Below, one piece after another: positions 21,675 through 33,478 of a DNA stretch of 64,000 nucleotides. Source of the DNA: Coleophoma eucalyptorum (Eukaryota; Ascomycota; Leotiomycetes; Helotiales; Dermateaceae); contig JALRME010000023.1 in NCBI GenBank assembly GCA_026120035.1, positions 656,430 to 720,429 on the forward strand, read 5' to 3'. The position numbers were made by a program, and so were the translations under genes. The notes under the pieces were generated by a model. That model saw only the letters and a list, made by a program, of their open reading frames with translations. It ran no database searches and was not told the origin of the DNA. Within the stretch, counting starts at the first letter, position 1; every line of letters begins with the position of its first letter.

Positions 21675-24652
21675 AATGTTCGAGAGACAGAGAGTTGCTC
21701 AGTGCCAGGCCAACATACTTTGTTCGAGAGATTCACTTCGACTTTATCTTTATTTCCATCGCTTGAAGATTCAGCCTTCCCTGGCATCATTATGACTTGG
21801 ATGTACGAATACCTTGAATATTCATGGATACCCGATCTCGCGGTGGGCCGTGTGGGAACATCTACAGGGTAAAAAACTCCCAAGTACGCGGCCTGGCTGT
21901 TGCTTGATAGAGCAAAACAACAGGAAAAATAAAGAAGAAAAGGAAGATTGGCTCCATCCTTCCAGTAATGGCCTTACTCATGCAACCAAAATTCTAATAA
22001 AAGCGATCGCATAGCAACGCACAGCTTGCCTTCCACTCCTTGCGAAGCCATGGCCGCTGTTTTGCTACGACGCAGCGTTATGAAGCCGAATCTGGGTTGC
22101 CAAAAGGGAAGACTGTGGACTAAGTGACTCCAAAAGCTTCTGTCTGTGCCAGTGCCTGGGTTGGCTGCGCGGTAGAAGGTACCGACTGGCTGAGCAGCAA
22201 AAGTTGTGGAACCGAACTTCCTTACAGTCCGCACTGCCAAGACATTGGCATTTGAAGACTTTTAGATGAACACTTCCCACTATTTACCCAACCAATGACC
22301 ATTGATGACGGAACTGGCCGGCTTCTGGAATGTTTTACTTACAACTCGATGGCTGTGACATATAAAGCGATATTGGTTAGCCGATCATACCAGCCTCTAG
22401 GATGCTGATATCACAACGCCTTGGGGAATTATGCGCGCAAGGTTCAGGAGGGAAATTTCCCACGAGCAGATGTCAGAACAAAACGCAAATGATATCACCC
22501 AGGGAACTCAAGGGTATAGCCTCATGGAAAGCAGATCGAATGGCTTCCTATTCTCACGAACAGAATCTGCACAGTGCAAAATATTGTTCATGTAATTATA
22601 CTCCTATTATCAGATTATAAACTTGCGGCACCGGAACGAGAGCCATCTCCGCGCTGACAAAAACCTTAAATCAATACCGGCGGGGACCCGGTATTCATAA
22701 TGCTAATTATAGCGAGAAATGGAGCCGTTGTCAGGATATCCAATTCCGTCGGAGAATAGTCATAGACACGATGACGGGGCATAAGTTTTAATCCTCACAA
22801 TGCTGTGGAATCTGCATAGGTATCAGGAACCTCTACTCTAATATAAGAAGAGAGAAGGCATAACGGATAGGTATATGTTGCCAGCTATTAGTCGAGAGCA
22901 AATCTTGATGGGGTTTCCCGATGGGTGGAGAGTTATACGCAAACTGGATGCCAAGAACTCTTGATGAGGTCCAATAATTGGTTCGGACTTCTATTATAGG
23001 GCTCAGGATTCAAATGCATCGCAAGCAATCTTCTTAGGTTTCATCTTTCGGTTTCCCCGATGTACAGTTGACGTCAATAAGTTTCCGGGGTTTAAGCGAA
23101 GTCCCCCGTCCCAGACGCGTTCCTTTCCTCCTACATACTTTTCTTTGCCTTCCTAATGCCTACTGTAGAACTACGGATATGTGATGGCTCACAAGGAAGC
23201 GGCATTTCTGGCCAGATATGTTACAGTCTTAAGCTCCTGTGCTACAACACAACCTTCTAATATCTAGGATACTTTATGAATCATGATGAAGGCCATGGGA
23301 GCCAGGTTTTCAGCCTCGAGTCTTGCCATGTGGACAGGGACGGAAGCGGAATCTACTCCTGGTCCAATTTTCTTCCTCAATTGCGGAAGATCATCGTGGT
23401 TCACTTGGGCACTCTGCAAGGTTTGTTACATTTACGACCTAGATCTGAATTCTGATGCCTGCATTCCGTTTGCTTGGCTAGCAGGGATTTCTTCGCTCTT
23501 GCTAGATGGTAATATAAGGAACTTGGTAAGCAGGAGCGCGGAGCAGGGGCAAAATTAGTTCTGAGCAACTTGTTTTCCTAGATCTTAGATGCAATTTGGT
23601 GCTTTTTGAATTTCCTTGCTGGGGTACGGTTGATAAATATTTCATCCAATTCTTCAGGCCTCCTCACAGATGAGTTAATGCCTGACGCACGAATTCCCCA
23701 TAGTCTTCTTGGTTGGCAAGATGACTAGCGATTACTTGTGTCTCAACATGGTTCGCAGAGTCTACGGCCATCTTATCTTTGATCGCCACGTCTGCCATTA
23801 CAGTGATACGGGGAGCAGTAGGAACTTTTTAAATTTATGAGAGCCTTAATATACTCAGAGTATTCAGAGGAGGAAGAGGCTATGAACGGCATTCTGGAGG
23901 GTATTTGTGGAGATATTTATATTACGCTCAGGGTATCTTCAGATTCGAGCAGTATTTCTAACTATAACTGGGAAGGCCATTGCACCCCCGCTACAGCAAA
24001 CATTTCATAGGGGTTCTCATGGTCTGGTTCGTTGGTTTTTCTAAGTTACGGGACCGTAAACTGTGCCATGATTCAAATAACTGGATGGCGGTTGAATATC
24101 CGTAGGATATCAGTCTGGGCAGTCATGCCAACCCCATGAGCAGGGCCATCTGACTCTATATTTAATACAGTATGGAACCAAGATACTAATCCCCACGGGG
24201 TACTTAGCATAGAACTTGTTGGAACGCTATGAGAAGCATTATGCCTTTGATCCGTTTAATACTATCAACCACTTTGTGGTACGCATTTTTAAGCGATCAG
24301 ATGCCCTGGAAAATAGGATAAATTATTAGCGTCCTTCTAAACGACCTCAAGATCCGTTGTTACACAACAAGCTCCGTCGGAGTATATCAATGATATAGCT
24401 CCACTGTTATATATCAAACTATCCACCTCTTCTATCGCGCTAGCTATTCCATCAGTTCGAGCACTAACAGTCTCGCATTAAACTCATTGTGTTTCGTTGC
24501 GCGTTTTGCCGCTGCTCTCGTACTTGGTACGTGACTGATTCCAACCCCGCAGCCCTTACCTAGTAATATTTACCCGAAAAGTAGGTCGTAGAAATCTTTG
24601 AACTCACCCCCTCTAGAATGACAACGTAGTCCTACATACCATCATTGCACGA
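21675..24652. other. 3-kb gene-poor region
   Basis: Longest gene-free stretch of the left half. Open frames of up to 113 codons (21542..21883, 23283..23558) have no motif and poor codon texture. A CTCCG-T-CGGAG palindrome at 24372..24382 lies about 270 bp upstream of the aldo-keto reductase start. No transposon frame recognised. Confidence 0.45.
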
Positions 24653-25789
24653 ATGAGTTCCATTAGCCCACCAAGTTCAAACGTCATAGACATGCAGGTC
24701 AATGAAATCATTCCAGAACAGCAAATCACGCACAAGCTTTCAACTCTCGTCCCTGATTATATCTTGGGCTGTGCTGCATTCAGTGGCCAGTTAAACACCA
24801 ATCCAAATGCTCTTCCAGTTAAGGATATAATCCATCGCTCCTTACAATTGGGCTTCCGAGGTTTTGACACTTCTCCTTATTATGGCGACTCTGAAATTCT
24901 GCTCGGAGGCGCTATGGCAGCTCTTGCTCAGGAGGGCGAGTTTCAACGGGAAAAAAACATAATTATGACCAAGGTCGGCCGTATCGATGCGCAGACTTTT
25001 AACTACTCTCGTGAGTGGGTGAACTTATCGATCGAACGATCGTTGAAGCGATTTCACACCACGTATCTGGATGTTGTGTTCTGCCATGATGTTGAATTTG
25101 TGAGCACCGAAGAGGTCATTGAAGCAGTTGGCAGCCTCTATGACCTCAAAAGAGCAGGAAAAATCCGTTACGTTGGGATTTCTGGATTTCCTCCTGCAAG
25201 GCTTCTCGAGCTTGCTGGGTTGTTGAAGGAGCGATTTGGATCTCCTTTGGACGCCATTCAATCTTATTCACATTTTAATCTCCAAAATACTGTTCTCGAG
25301 CAATACCTACCTGAAATTCGCGAGCTTGGTGTCGATGTTATCTTCACGGCCAGCCCGTTGTCAATGGGCCTCCTAAGGAAACAAGGTACTCCAGTTGCCG
25401 AACTAGGCGACTTTCACCCTGCGCCCATAGGACTAAGACTCGCATGTAAGAAGGCGGCAGACTGGGTGGATGCACAAGGTGATGATCTTGCATCACTCGC
25501 TGTGAGATTCGTGGCCTCACAATGGAGCAAAGCAAACGAGAGAGTACCTGGAGGAGGTGCTGTAATTTTGGGCGGCTCCAGCAGTATCTGGGAGGTTGAT
25601 GAGAACTTCAAGTCCATCAACCGGATCATGGAGGTGAATTTTCAAACTGGAAAAGCGAGTATACGCGCCAAGGAACTGGCTGAAGACGAGAAATTGTTTG
25701 ATGGCGTCAGAAAAATACTCGAAAATTGGATAGATTATTCCTGGGATAGCCCCGGCCCGGATTGGATCAGGAACACTATACCAAACTGA
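24653..25789 (+). CDS. Aldo-keto reductase, L-galactose/D-arabinose 1-dehydrogenase type
   Basis: Single exon, 378 residues, (beta/alpha)8 oxidoreductase. The AKR catalytic tetrad is visible: Asp and Tyr in G-F-D-T-S-P-Y-Y-G, Lys in M-T-K-V-G-R and His in V-V-F-C-H-D. The length and the motif L-G-F-R-G-F-D-T-S-P-Y-Y-G-D-S-E fit the Ara2/L-galactose dehydrogenase subfamily, which oxidises L-galactose, L-fucose or D-arabinose at C1 to the lactone with NAD. It is convergent with a sugar-acid dehydratase acting on the acids of the same series, which supports a catabolic rather than ascorbate-type role. The exact substrate cannot be read from sequence. Confidence 0.85.
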   Translation: MSSISPPSSNVIDMQVNEIIPEQQITHKLSTLVPDYILGCAAFSGQLNTNPNALPVKDIIHRSLQLGFRGFDTSPYYGDSEILLGGAMAALAQEGEFQREKNIIMTKVGRIDAQTFNYSREWVNLSIERSLKRFHTTYLDVVFCHDVEFVSTEEVIEAVGSLYDLKRAGKIRYVGISGFPPARLLELAGLLKERFGSPLDAIQSYSHFNLQNTVLEQYLPEIRELGVDVIFTASPLSMGLLRKQGTPVAELGDFHPAPIGLRLACKKAADWVDAQGDDLASLAVRFVASQWSKANERVPGGGAVILGGSSSIWEVDENFKSINRIMEVNFQTGKASIRAKELAEDEKLFDGVRKILENWIDYSWDSPGPDWIRNTIPN

Positions 25790-26119
25790 AGCAAAATGCG
25801 ATAGAAATTTGAGTTGAAGTGATATTTCGGGCTGTGAAGGAATGAATTTATATTTACAGAAAAATGCTCACTTATTAATAAATTCTTCATCTTGAAACCC
25901 AATATTAAGTGTCCAGTCTAGCCTACCTAGATCACCACTTCACTTGACGTACATGCTGAAGAGACTGTAAATGGAAATCACTATGAACCTAGACATTGTA
26001 GAGAAACTATACTCATACATGAAAATCACTTAATCAATATTTAATTGCACATTCCAGACTGATAATTTTGATACACTACGGCCACATATTCAGTACTATG
26101 ACCCGTCGTTTGCTGTAGT
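25790..26119. other. Convergent intergenic spacer
   Basis: 330 bp, AT-rich, the 3' flanks of the two convergent genes. Nothing else seen. Confidence 0.5.
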
Positions 26120-27577
26120 CTAGTGTGCAAAGGGGATGGATGCACTGAGGATTACTTTTGCCTCCTCGCTTTGCCAGAAACCGCCCTGCTCCCCTGGGAA
26201 ACTGAATTTCTCCATACTTTCGCTCTTCATCTCAACCGAATATCCAGCCATCAGCGGTGTAACAACCATGCCGTTTGCAACCTTTGCTGGATAGTGAAAA
26301 TGCTCGTGTAGATGGTCGACATATTCCAGCATGCTCTTTCGACCACTTATAGCTATGTAGTCAATGGTGCTGAGATGTTGTGTATACTCAGGAAGGCCCA
26401 CACCTCCACTGTGTGGTACGATAGGAACATTGAACTTTCTTGCGAGAAGTAAAATCGCGAGAACTTCATTTACACCACCCACGCGACAAGCATCTGGTTG
26501 AAGCACCGTAAGTGCCCCTGACTGAAGATACTGCTTGAACATGACTCGATTTTGACACATCTCTCCGGTAGCAACACCGATTCCATACGGCTCTAAAGCT
26601 TGTTTCACTGCTTTATGTCCGAGTATATCATCGGGGGAAGTCGGTTCTTCGATGAACCATGGCTTGTACTCTGCAAGTGCTTTCATCCATGATATTGCCT
26701 CTGGAACAGACCATACTTGATTTGCATCAACCATCAAAATATTTCCTTTGTCATAACCGATTACTGATCGGGCGACCTGTAGACGACGTTTATCTTCCTC
26801 AACATTTCCGCCAACCTTCAATTTGAAGTATGTGAACCCTGCTGCCAGAGATTCCTCAAGAATGCTCTTCATTTTCTCCACAGAATACCCAAGCCAACCT
26901 GCTGATGTGGTGTAGACAGGAACGGCGTTATTGCTTTCAGCATCCGCTATTCTGCTAGCTTTTGTAGGTTGAATTTCTTCGAGAAGTGAAACTGCCTCTT
27001 CCGGAGTGAGAGCATCAGTTATGTACCGGAAATCAATGCATTTGACGATTTCCTCGGGTGTCATCTCTGCAATTATGCGCCAAACTGGTTTGTTGAGAGT
27101 TTTCGCCCACAGGTCCCAGAGCGCGTTAACGACAGCTCCAAGAGCTAAATGGATGACGCCCTTTTCAGGGCCGATCCAACGAAGCTGAGAATCGGACACT
27201 AAGTATTTCCAAGCATCTCCCCAATTTGAGGTGAAGTTCGACAGATCTTTTCCGATAACCATTGGGGCAAGTGATTTGATGGCGGCGCAGACAATTTCGT
27301 TGCCCCGGCCGATTGTAAAGGTCTATCAGGCTCATCAATTTAAAAACAAACAGGTATTTAATATACTAGGGCCAACCAACCATTCCATGACCTGAGTATT
27401 CTGAGTCTGTCTCCAAAATACAGTACGCAGCAGAATAATCTCCAGCAGCATTCATGGCATCGGATCCCGTTCCGTCTAAAGACGTCTATTCTAGTTAGAA
27501 GATGCACTCTTAAATAACATGCAAAGACATACCGGAAACCTCACGTCCCTGGTGACGAGCCCTGTTATTTTGACCAT
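26120..27577 (-). CDS. L-galactonate / L-fuconate dehydratase (enolase superfamily)
   Basis: Mandelate-racemase-type enolase-superfamily dehydratase. Three exons (27533..27577, 27381..27485, 26120..27322) give 450 residues, the size of the fungal LGD1/GaaB family. Catalytic landmarks: Y-F-K-L-K-V-G-G (acid/base Lys), metal ligands in V-D-A-N-Q, I-E-E-P and A-T-G-E-M, and the base His in P-H-S-G-G-V-G. The N-terminal blocks T-G-S-D-A-M-N-A-A-G-D-Y and T-F-T-I-G-R-G-N-E are also typical. It removes water from L-galactonate (D-galacturonate or L-galactose breakdown) or from the stereochemically matching L-fuconate, giving a 2-keto-3-deoxy acid. The second intron has a weak GTTGGT donor. The ATG at 27577 gives the family N-terminus. 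Confidence 0.92.
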
Positions 27578-28240
27578 GTTGAAAGTAGGTATTGTAGGTT
27601 AAAGGTGCCAAAAGGGACCCTATGCACGGTTTAGAAAGTATTTGGATTATAAATGCCAGAAATGTACAACAGAAGGAAATTTTAAGTCACTCTCTTAGAA
27701 ACTCGTTGATGAAACCAAATGAACTCTTATACCTGGAGAGCAATATGAGAAAGGTGAGCTAGCGTGGACATCCTCGCTTTACTCCGCAATAATGAAGCGA
27801 TGCTTGTTGTGGAGAACGTCAGATCCATCGGATGTATATATTTCTTAATTATCTCTGCCACAATTACTATATCTTCGGATGTACTGGATGCACTCCATAA
27901 AAGAGAAGCAGGTACACAGATTTGCATTTTCGTACACTAATCGATAGGTAGTGATGATCCACAAGGATTCGGAAAAAGGCGTCGGAAAAAAGGGAGCGGA
28001 TAAAAGGCAACAAGTGCCGTGTCATATCATTAGTCCTATACTAACGTCACAATTCCTGAACCACCGGTTGGCTACCATTCGTTCACCCCGGACTACCTCG
28101 AGCAAATCCGCAGAACGATAATCACGTGGCGTTCACATATATTAGCTAGGCTTCATTTCCATTCCAGCAGTTCATTATTACGCTATTTTCCCTGACAGTT
28201 CTTAAAGGAGGGTTATATCTGGACTACAACCCAAGAAACC
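27578..28240. promoter_or_regulatory. Divergent promoter, dehydratase / secreted GH43-like protein
   Basis: A 663-bp shared upstream region. It holds two direct CGGAAAAA copies at 27970 and 27983 (CGG-N10-CGG) and a GGTTGGCTACC element near 28067 close to the XlnR core GGCTA. Binding is inferred. Confidence 0.4.
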
Positions 28241-29479
28241 ATGACTCCCTCAATACGGAATCTCGTCCTCTTTCTTTTCTCTTCTCTCCTTCTTGTTTCC
28301 TCCCTTGCTCAAGTTCCGAAGTGCAGCAGTGATGAAGATTGCAGTCTCAATGGTATCTGTACTGAAAGTCAATGTATCTGTGATTCAGGTTGGCGATCTG
28401 CGGATTGTGGCGAGCTTGATATTCAAGCAACATCAAGGTCGAGCGGTTACAATATTACCGGCACTGGCACTTCATCTTGGGGTGCAAAGATAATCCACGA
28501 TCCCAAAGACCCCCAACTATTCCACATATTCGCTGCCGAATTTCCAGGAGGATGTGGACTTGATTATTGGGCACCCTTCAGTCGCATTATCAGAGCTGAG
28601 TCGAGAACTGGCCCTGCTGGTCCATACGCCTTCGCCGCCGAGGTTAAGGGCACCTTCTCACACAATCCCACTGTTGTGTACAGCCCCGCGGATAGACTTT
28701 ATCTCCTCTACCATATTGGATGCGAGATTTCACAGCCTACCGAATGCATGAATATCAAATTCACGTGCGGGTTCGGAAACGATTTAAATGGCGAGAGCGG
28801 TATATCAATGATGACATCCCCTGATCTCCGTGAATGGAAATCCCATGACGAGATTTTTTCTGGAGCTCCTAACGGTTCATGGGATACTACTGTGACCAAC
28901 CCTTCAGCCTTTGTCCTTGAAAATCCTCCTCATGGTCAAAACCCCATACTCCTTGCCTATCGTGGATGCCCGTACAACTGCAATCCCCTTCCACCGTATG
29001 GCCCTGAGCTCATAAGTCTTGCCTCGGCACCAAACTACTACGGCCCATATACCCGAGACGTCGTAGGCCCATTGTTTGATGACCATAATGAAGACCCATT
29101 CTTATGGAGAGATAAGCGTGGAAACTATCATATGCTCCTACACTCCCTCGAGCCCAAAGGGGGTTTCGGATCTGGGCCGCAGGTCGGTCGACATGCTTAC
29201 TCGAAAACTTGGGAGGGTCCGTGGACTTTCAATGAGAAGACGTTAGCATTCAATACGACAGCTCACTTCACAGATGGGACAACAGTAGACTACTTCCGCA
29301 TGGAAAGACCGCAGCTATTTTTCAGTGAGGATGGGGAGATGACACCACTATATATCACAAATGGAGTGCAGGAGAAGGATACGCCCGCTGCTTATACTCT
29401 TATCCGGCCTGTGGGTAATGACTGGAAGGCGTACGAGAATTCACTCGGGTTTAAATATGATATTAAAGACGAGCTTTGA
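28241..29479 (+). CDS. Secreted EGF-like plus GH43-like beta-propeller protein
   Basis: Single exon, 412 residues. A signal peptide covers about 1-23, then an EGF-like six-cysteine module (about 27-57; C-S-x-D-E-D-C-x-x-N-G-I-C, C-x-C-D-S-G-W-x-x-x-D-C-G). The rest resembles the five-bladed propeller fold of GH43-like proteins, with repeated aromatic and acidic motifs such as N-E-D-P-F-L-W-R-D and E-R-P-Q-L-F-F. The catalytic residues cannot be assigned with certainty. It is probably an extracellular carbohydrate-active or carbohydrate-binding protein. It sits between the dehydratase and the regulator of the putative sugar-acid cluster, so a sugar-releasing job is plausible but inferred. Confidence 0.78.
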   Translation: MTPSIRNLVLFLFSSLLLVSSLAQVPKCSSDEDCSLNGICTESQCICDSGWRSADCGELDIQATSRSSGYNITGTGTSSWGAKIIHDPKDPQLFHIFAAEFPGGCGLDYWAPFSRIIRAESRTGPAGPYAFAAEVKGTFSHNPTVVYSPADRLYLLYHIGCEISQPTECMNIKFTCGFGNDLNGESGISMMTSPDLREWKSHDEIFSGAPNGSWDTTVTNPSAFVLENPPHGQNPILLAYRGCPYNCNPLPPYGPELISLASAPNYYGPYTRDVVGPLFDDHNEDPFLWRDKRGNYHMLLHSLEPKGGFGSGPQVGRHAYSKTWEGPWTFNEKTLAFNTTAHFTDGTTVDYFRMERPQLFFSEDGEMTPLYITNGVQEKDTPAAYTLIRPVGNDWKAYENSLGFKYDIKDEL

Positions 29480-30138
29480 AAGTGAAATGTCGAATATACA
29501 AGATATTGGAATAGCCATGAACTCCAAGAAAATCCAAATTTGTTTGCATAAATAAATAAAGAAGATTTCACCAGCATGTCATACTAGGCCTCTCTCTTGA
29601 CTAATATTCTATAAGCTAATACTAGTTCACCTGGACCTAGTAAATCCCGAGTCGAGATCTGCACTAACGATACATGTAATTCCATATATCAGATGGTGTT
29701 TAAATGCCATCCTTTGGTACGGAGAATATTCGATCCAACAGGCTGCAGTATCCAGATCCAGGTCCCGCACAAATTTTTTATTTCGTCAACCTGCCCGGAA
29801 GATGGTATGAATTGGATTGTTTGTGGCTAAGTTGACTAAATTTATTAGTGAGGAATGGAGTGCAGCCTTATAAAATCGCTAAAATCTCCCCTTCCCCGCT
29901 TAGTTCTCTCCCCGCAAGGATGGCGACGCTTGACCTCCGGTTGCACATCGCGATCATTTATGGTTCAGTTCCATACATCAACAACCCATCACTGTGCGGT
30001 GGCTTCCCACTTAGCCATGGATGATACGGTTGCTATCCCACTATAGAGTATGGTGACGGATAGCGCAACGAATCACGAATCTCGCACACCGAAGTAGGTA
30101 GCTGCAGTTAACTCCTGCACAAAAAACTGCATCAGCCC
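29480..30138. other. Upstream region of the Zn2Cys6 regulator
   Basis: About 660 bp; 3' flank of the secreted protein gene and promoter of the regulator. A short open frame at 29855..30046 has no motif. Confidence 0.4.
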
Positions 30139-32484
30139 ATGGATAGCCAAAATACGAGGCCAGTCGCGGCAGCTCACCGTAGAAGAATCACTCGCGCATG
30201 TGATGTGTGCCGGAAGTCAAAGGTTCGCTGCAGTGGCGTCTCTCCTTGCGGAAGATGTGTTGGTGAGAAGGCACCCTCCTGTACAAAACCTCGTTGAATT
30301 ATATTTCATGAAGCTTGCCATGACCGTTTTCTAACCAGATGTTCCCATCATTTCTAGATCTTGGGCATACCTGTGAGTTCTTGAGGATTCCAAAGAGCCG
30401 TGGCCGAGCACCACGTCACAGACCGTCAAAAGCAGCTGCAGAGGCAGAACATTTCGATCGTGCAGCACCTACCAATGATCTACCTGTCACATCACAGAGT
30501 GGAACTATTACCCATGGAAGTCTCGCACTGCCTGAATTCTCCATATTTCTTGAAGACCAGCTTATGTCTCCGCCGTTCCAAGGTATCTCAAATTCCCCAG
30601 ATCTCCAGCTGCATCAGGTGTCTGAAACACCAGTCACCCGAGACGAACATGACAGCGAGGATTGGGCTCAGTGGGAGCTAAGCTATCCCACATTTTCTTT
30701 CAACGATATAGACTTCGCCCCCATCGACATCTCCCCTTGGACTAACCTCATCGCAGAGGCTGAAGCTCCTCTACAGCAAGGCAAAGCAGGACCCGAGAAT
30801 GGCTTTTCACTGGGAGTTAATAGACCTACGGGCAGTATTTTATCGGATAACCAAGATATACCAGCCTATGAGAGGCAGACATATCCATCCCAGGCATCCC
30901 GAACTCTCGTGGGGATTGAATCTTCTTTAGTGGGCATAAGCACTGCCAGTAACGATGAGTTACTTCGATATCCGGTCCTGAAGCCTCTGGTACCGCACTT
31001 GTCCTCTATCCTAAGTATTGATGACGCATGTAATCTTCTCGACTATTACTTCATAGACTCGACAGATCCAACCGCGCAGCCGCACTCGCCGTACGTTCTA
31101 GCCGATATATTCCGCAAAAATACTTTCCTCAGCTCCAAAACGCCTAGACCGACTTCACCAGCATTGCTTTGCGCAATCCTATTTGTCGCAATGCAGACAT
31201 GCAGTCTAGCAGATTTAAACGCCACACCTTCATCGAAAGCCAATCTTTCAAAAGATCTTTTAGACCTGTCATTGAAACTTCTTGGTCCTTTAGCACCAAT
31301 GGAAGATTCAGATGACTCTAGTTATAATGGTCCTGAGATCGGTATCGATGGAACCATTGACACGGTAATTACTTATATACACTTGGGAACCGTAATTTCT
31401 GCCGGAGATTTCAAAAAGAGATCGATAATTTGGTGGGAAGCTGCTGCAAAACTAGCTTTGAAGTTGGGCCTACATGAGGAATTAGAAGGAGAATACGCAA
31501 ATCCTCTATTACGGATAGAGGAGTTGAAGGAAGAACGCCGACGCACATGGTGGCTTCTATACATTTGCGATCGACATATAGCACTATCATTCAACTCACA
31601 TCTTTTACTACCTCAATATGCGAGTGATTCTCTCTGCCTGCCTCTGGATGAGAGGATCTGGCAAAACGATGAGTTTGCCTTTGTCAAGAACACTCCAAGG
31701 CAGCGCGGACCCTGCTTCAAGATTACTGGCATACACCTTTTTGGGTTCTTTTTACCGTTGATGAGAATCTTGGGGGAAATCATCAATCTCCATCACCGGG
31801 TAGACCAAGAGCCTCCTCAGTCTGATGTAGAATCAATTATCTCAATGCTCCAAACATACGAATGTTCTCTTCGAAGTGTATCAGAGCTCCTCGACGATCA
31901 TCCCACTGTCCTTTTTCGGACAGTTCTATGCTATAGCAACCACCTGTTACATGTACTATACATACTTCTCCATGGAAAATGGGATCTGATTGATATGTTA
32001 GAAGATCCAAGTTATTTGGTTGGTTCTCCACGATTCATGACATCGGTTCAGCATGCCGTGGCAGCAGCCGAAACAATTTCTCAGATTCTAGTCTTGGATC
32101 CAGGGCTGAATCATATGCCATACCTTTGGGGGATCTACCTTCTCCACAGCAGCTTCCTTCTTGTTCTGTTCGCTGAAAAGTCAGATGTAGGGTCGGGGGC
32201 AAATGAAAAAGTGATCTTGGCTTGCAAAACAGTGCTGCGAGCACACGAGGTGTGCGTTGCAACCCTTAATACGGAATATCAGGTATGTCTTTCGACTTGA
32301 CACCGTAAATAAGGCACTACTAACGAGGGTGTGCTTTTAGAGAGAGTTTCGCCGTGTTCTAACGTGGACTTTACAAAAGTTTCAAGGGGGTAGCTCTCTT
32401 GATATGGCGAAGAGAAGGGATAACATGCAACGATCTTTGCGTCTGTATAGGTGGTGTCAGAATGGAAAGGGTCTAGCGCTTTAG
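30139..32484 (+). CDS. Zn2Cys6 transcription factor, XlnR/AraR-like
   Basis: Three exons (30139..30262, 30358..32282, 32341..32484) give 730 residues. The binuclear zinc cluster covers about residues 21-47: C-D-V-C-R-K-S-K-V-R-C, S-P-C-G-R-C-V, then H-T-C-E-F-L-R after the first intron. It is followed by a basic linker (K-S-R-G-R-A-P-R-H-R-P). The fungal-specific middle homology domain occupies about 240-560 (R-R-T-W-W-L-L-Y-I-C-D-R-H-I-A-L-S-F). The C-E-F/Y-x-R..K-x-R-G-R-A context after the cluster resembles the XlnR/AraR/AmyR group of sugar-catabolism regulators. It lies next to the AKR, dehydratase and secreted GH43-like genes. The target genes are inferred from position only. Confidence 0.88.
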
Positions 32485-33478
32485 ACTGATAAGGTATAAT
32501 GACGCTTATGAGGCGAATAATGGTATGGCCTTCTGAATTTGGTGGCTACATGTTAAAGATTACTACCGGTTGACATCACGGCAAAAGCCGCAACTCTCGA
32601 CGATCATATATAAAGTGCGCGTCGAGAGCCTGTTTAGAAATTGTGTGCCTCAACGCTTTTCTCAACTGAGAGACAGGTATTTTATACCATTGAACTTTTG
32701 CTCCGAACATGACCAATCGTGGTAACGAACAGCTTTGGCCTAAAATCCGATGAAATACTTACTCATATTGCTCATCGGTCTTAAGCACATGATGATACCT
32801 CTCACCAAATGTCAAGAGGAGGGTCCACTTCACCAACAAGTGTGTCCAGAATACGAGTCCCATCGCGGATAGTGCAGCTAAATGAAACACGCACCTAACA
32901 AGACCACCGAGCCTGTCCAATTGGACAGGGAGTTCAATTTCGGCATCAACTTCTGTGATAGTGATGATGAGTTTTGGGGCGGAAAATGACCACGCCGGCA
33001 TTGATGGAGACACGACTGGTACTGATAACCCAGAATAATAATGGTCCGATGATGTGGCGGTATTGGACTGCAGCCCTAGAAGCGACAAACCCCTGCCCCA
33101 ATATTTGGAGGTCGAATAAAGAGCAAAGCTGACCGGTTATACCCCTACTTGTTACTCAATAGATGGCCTGTGTATTGGCATACAAGGACGGGAATAGCAC
33201 CAAGACCAAGGCCTTCGGAGCAATGTGCTCTATGCGGTAGGAAACCATAAGAGGAGAGACTCACTATGAGTCATTTCGACCAACATCTGTTCTCGTACTA
33301 GAACGGCTAAGTTTCATCATGGCACCAGCATTGGGTAGCGAGCCGGGTCTCATCATCAACCGCGACCAGGGATGTTCGGCATAGCAAGTCTTGTGCAATG
33401 GAGAGTAAATAAAGCTGGCAAGAACTTGTACTAGAAGTATTTTAAATCCAATGAGTTTTTACCATAATATCTCTCGCG
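32485..33478. other. Intergenic, regulator to P450
   Basis: About 1 kb. A minus-strand open frame, 32759..33088 and slightly beyond, has a hydrophobic stretch (L-A-A-L-S-A-M-G-L-V-F-W) but no ATG near its start and no recognised family; it may be a relic or chance. Confidence 0.4.

Noticed and set aside
23283..23558. 91-codon plus-strand frame as a possible small secreted protein
   Set aside because: No convincing signal peptide, no cysteine pattern, no splice partner.
32759..33088. Minus-strand frame with a membrane-like segment near the P450
   Set aside because: No ATG near its start and no family match recognised; described only in the intergenic entry.
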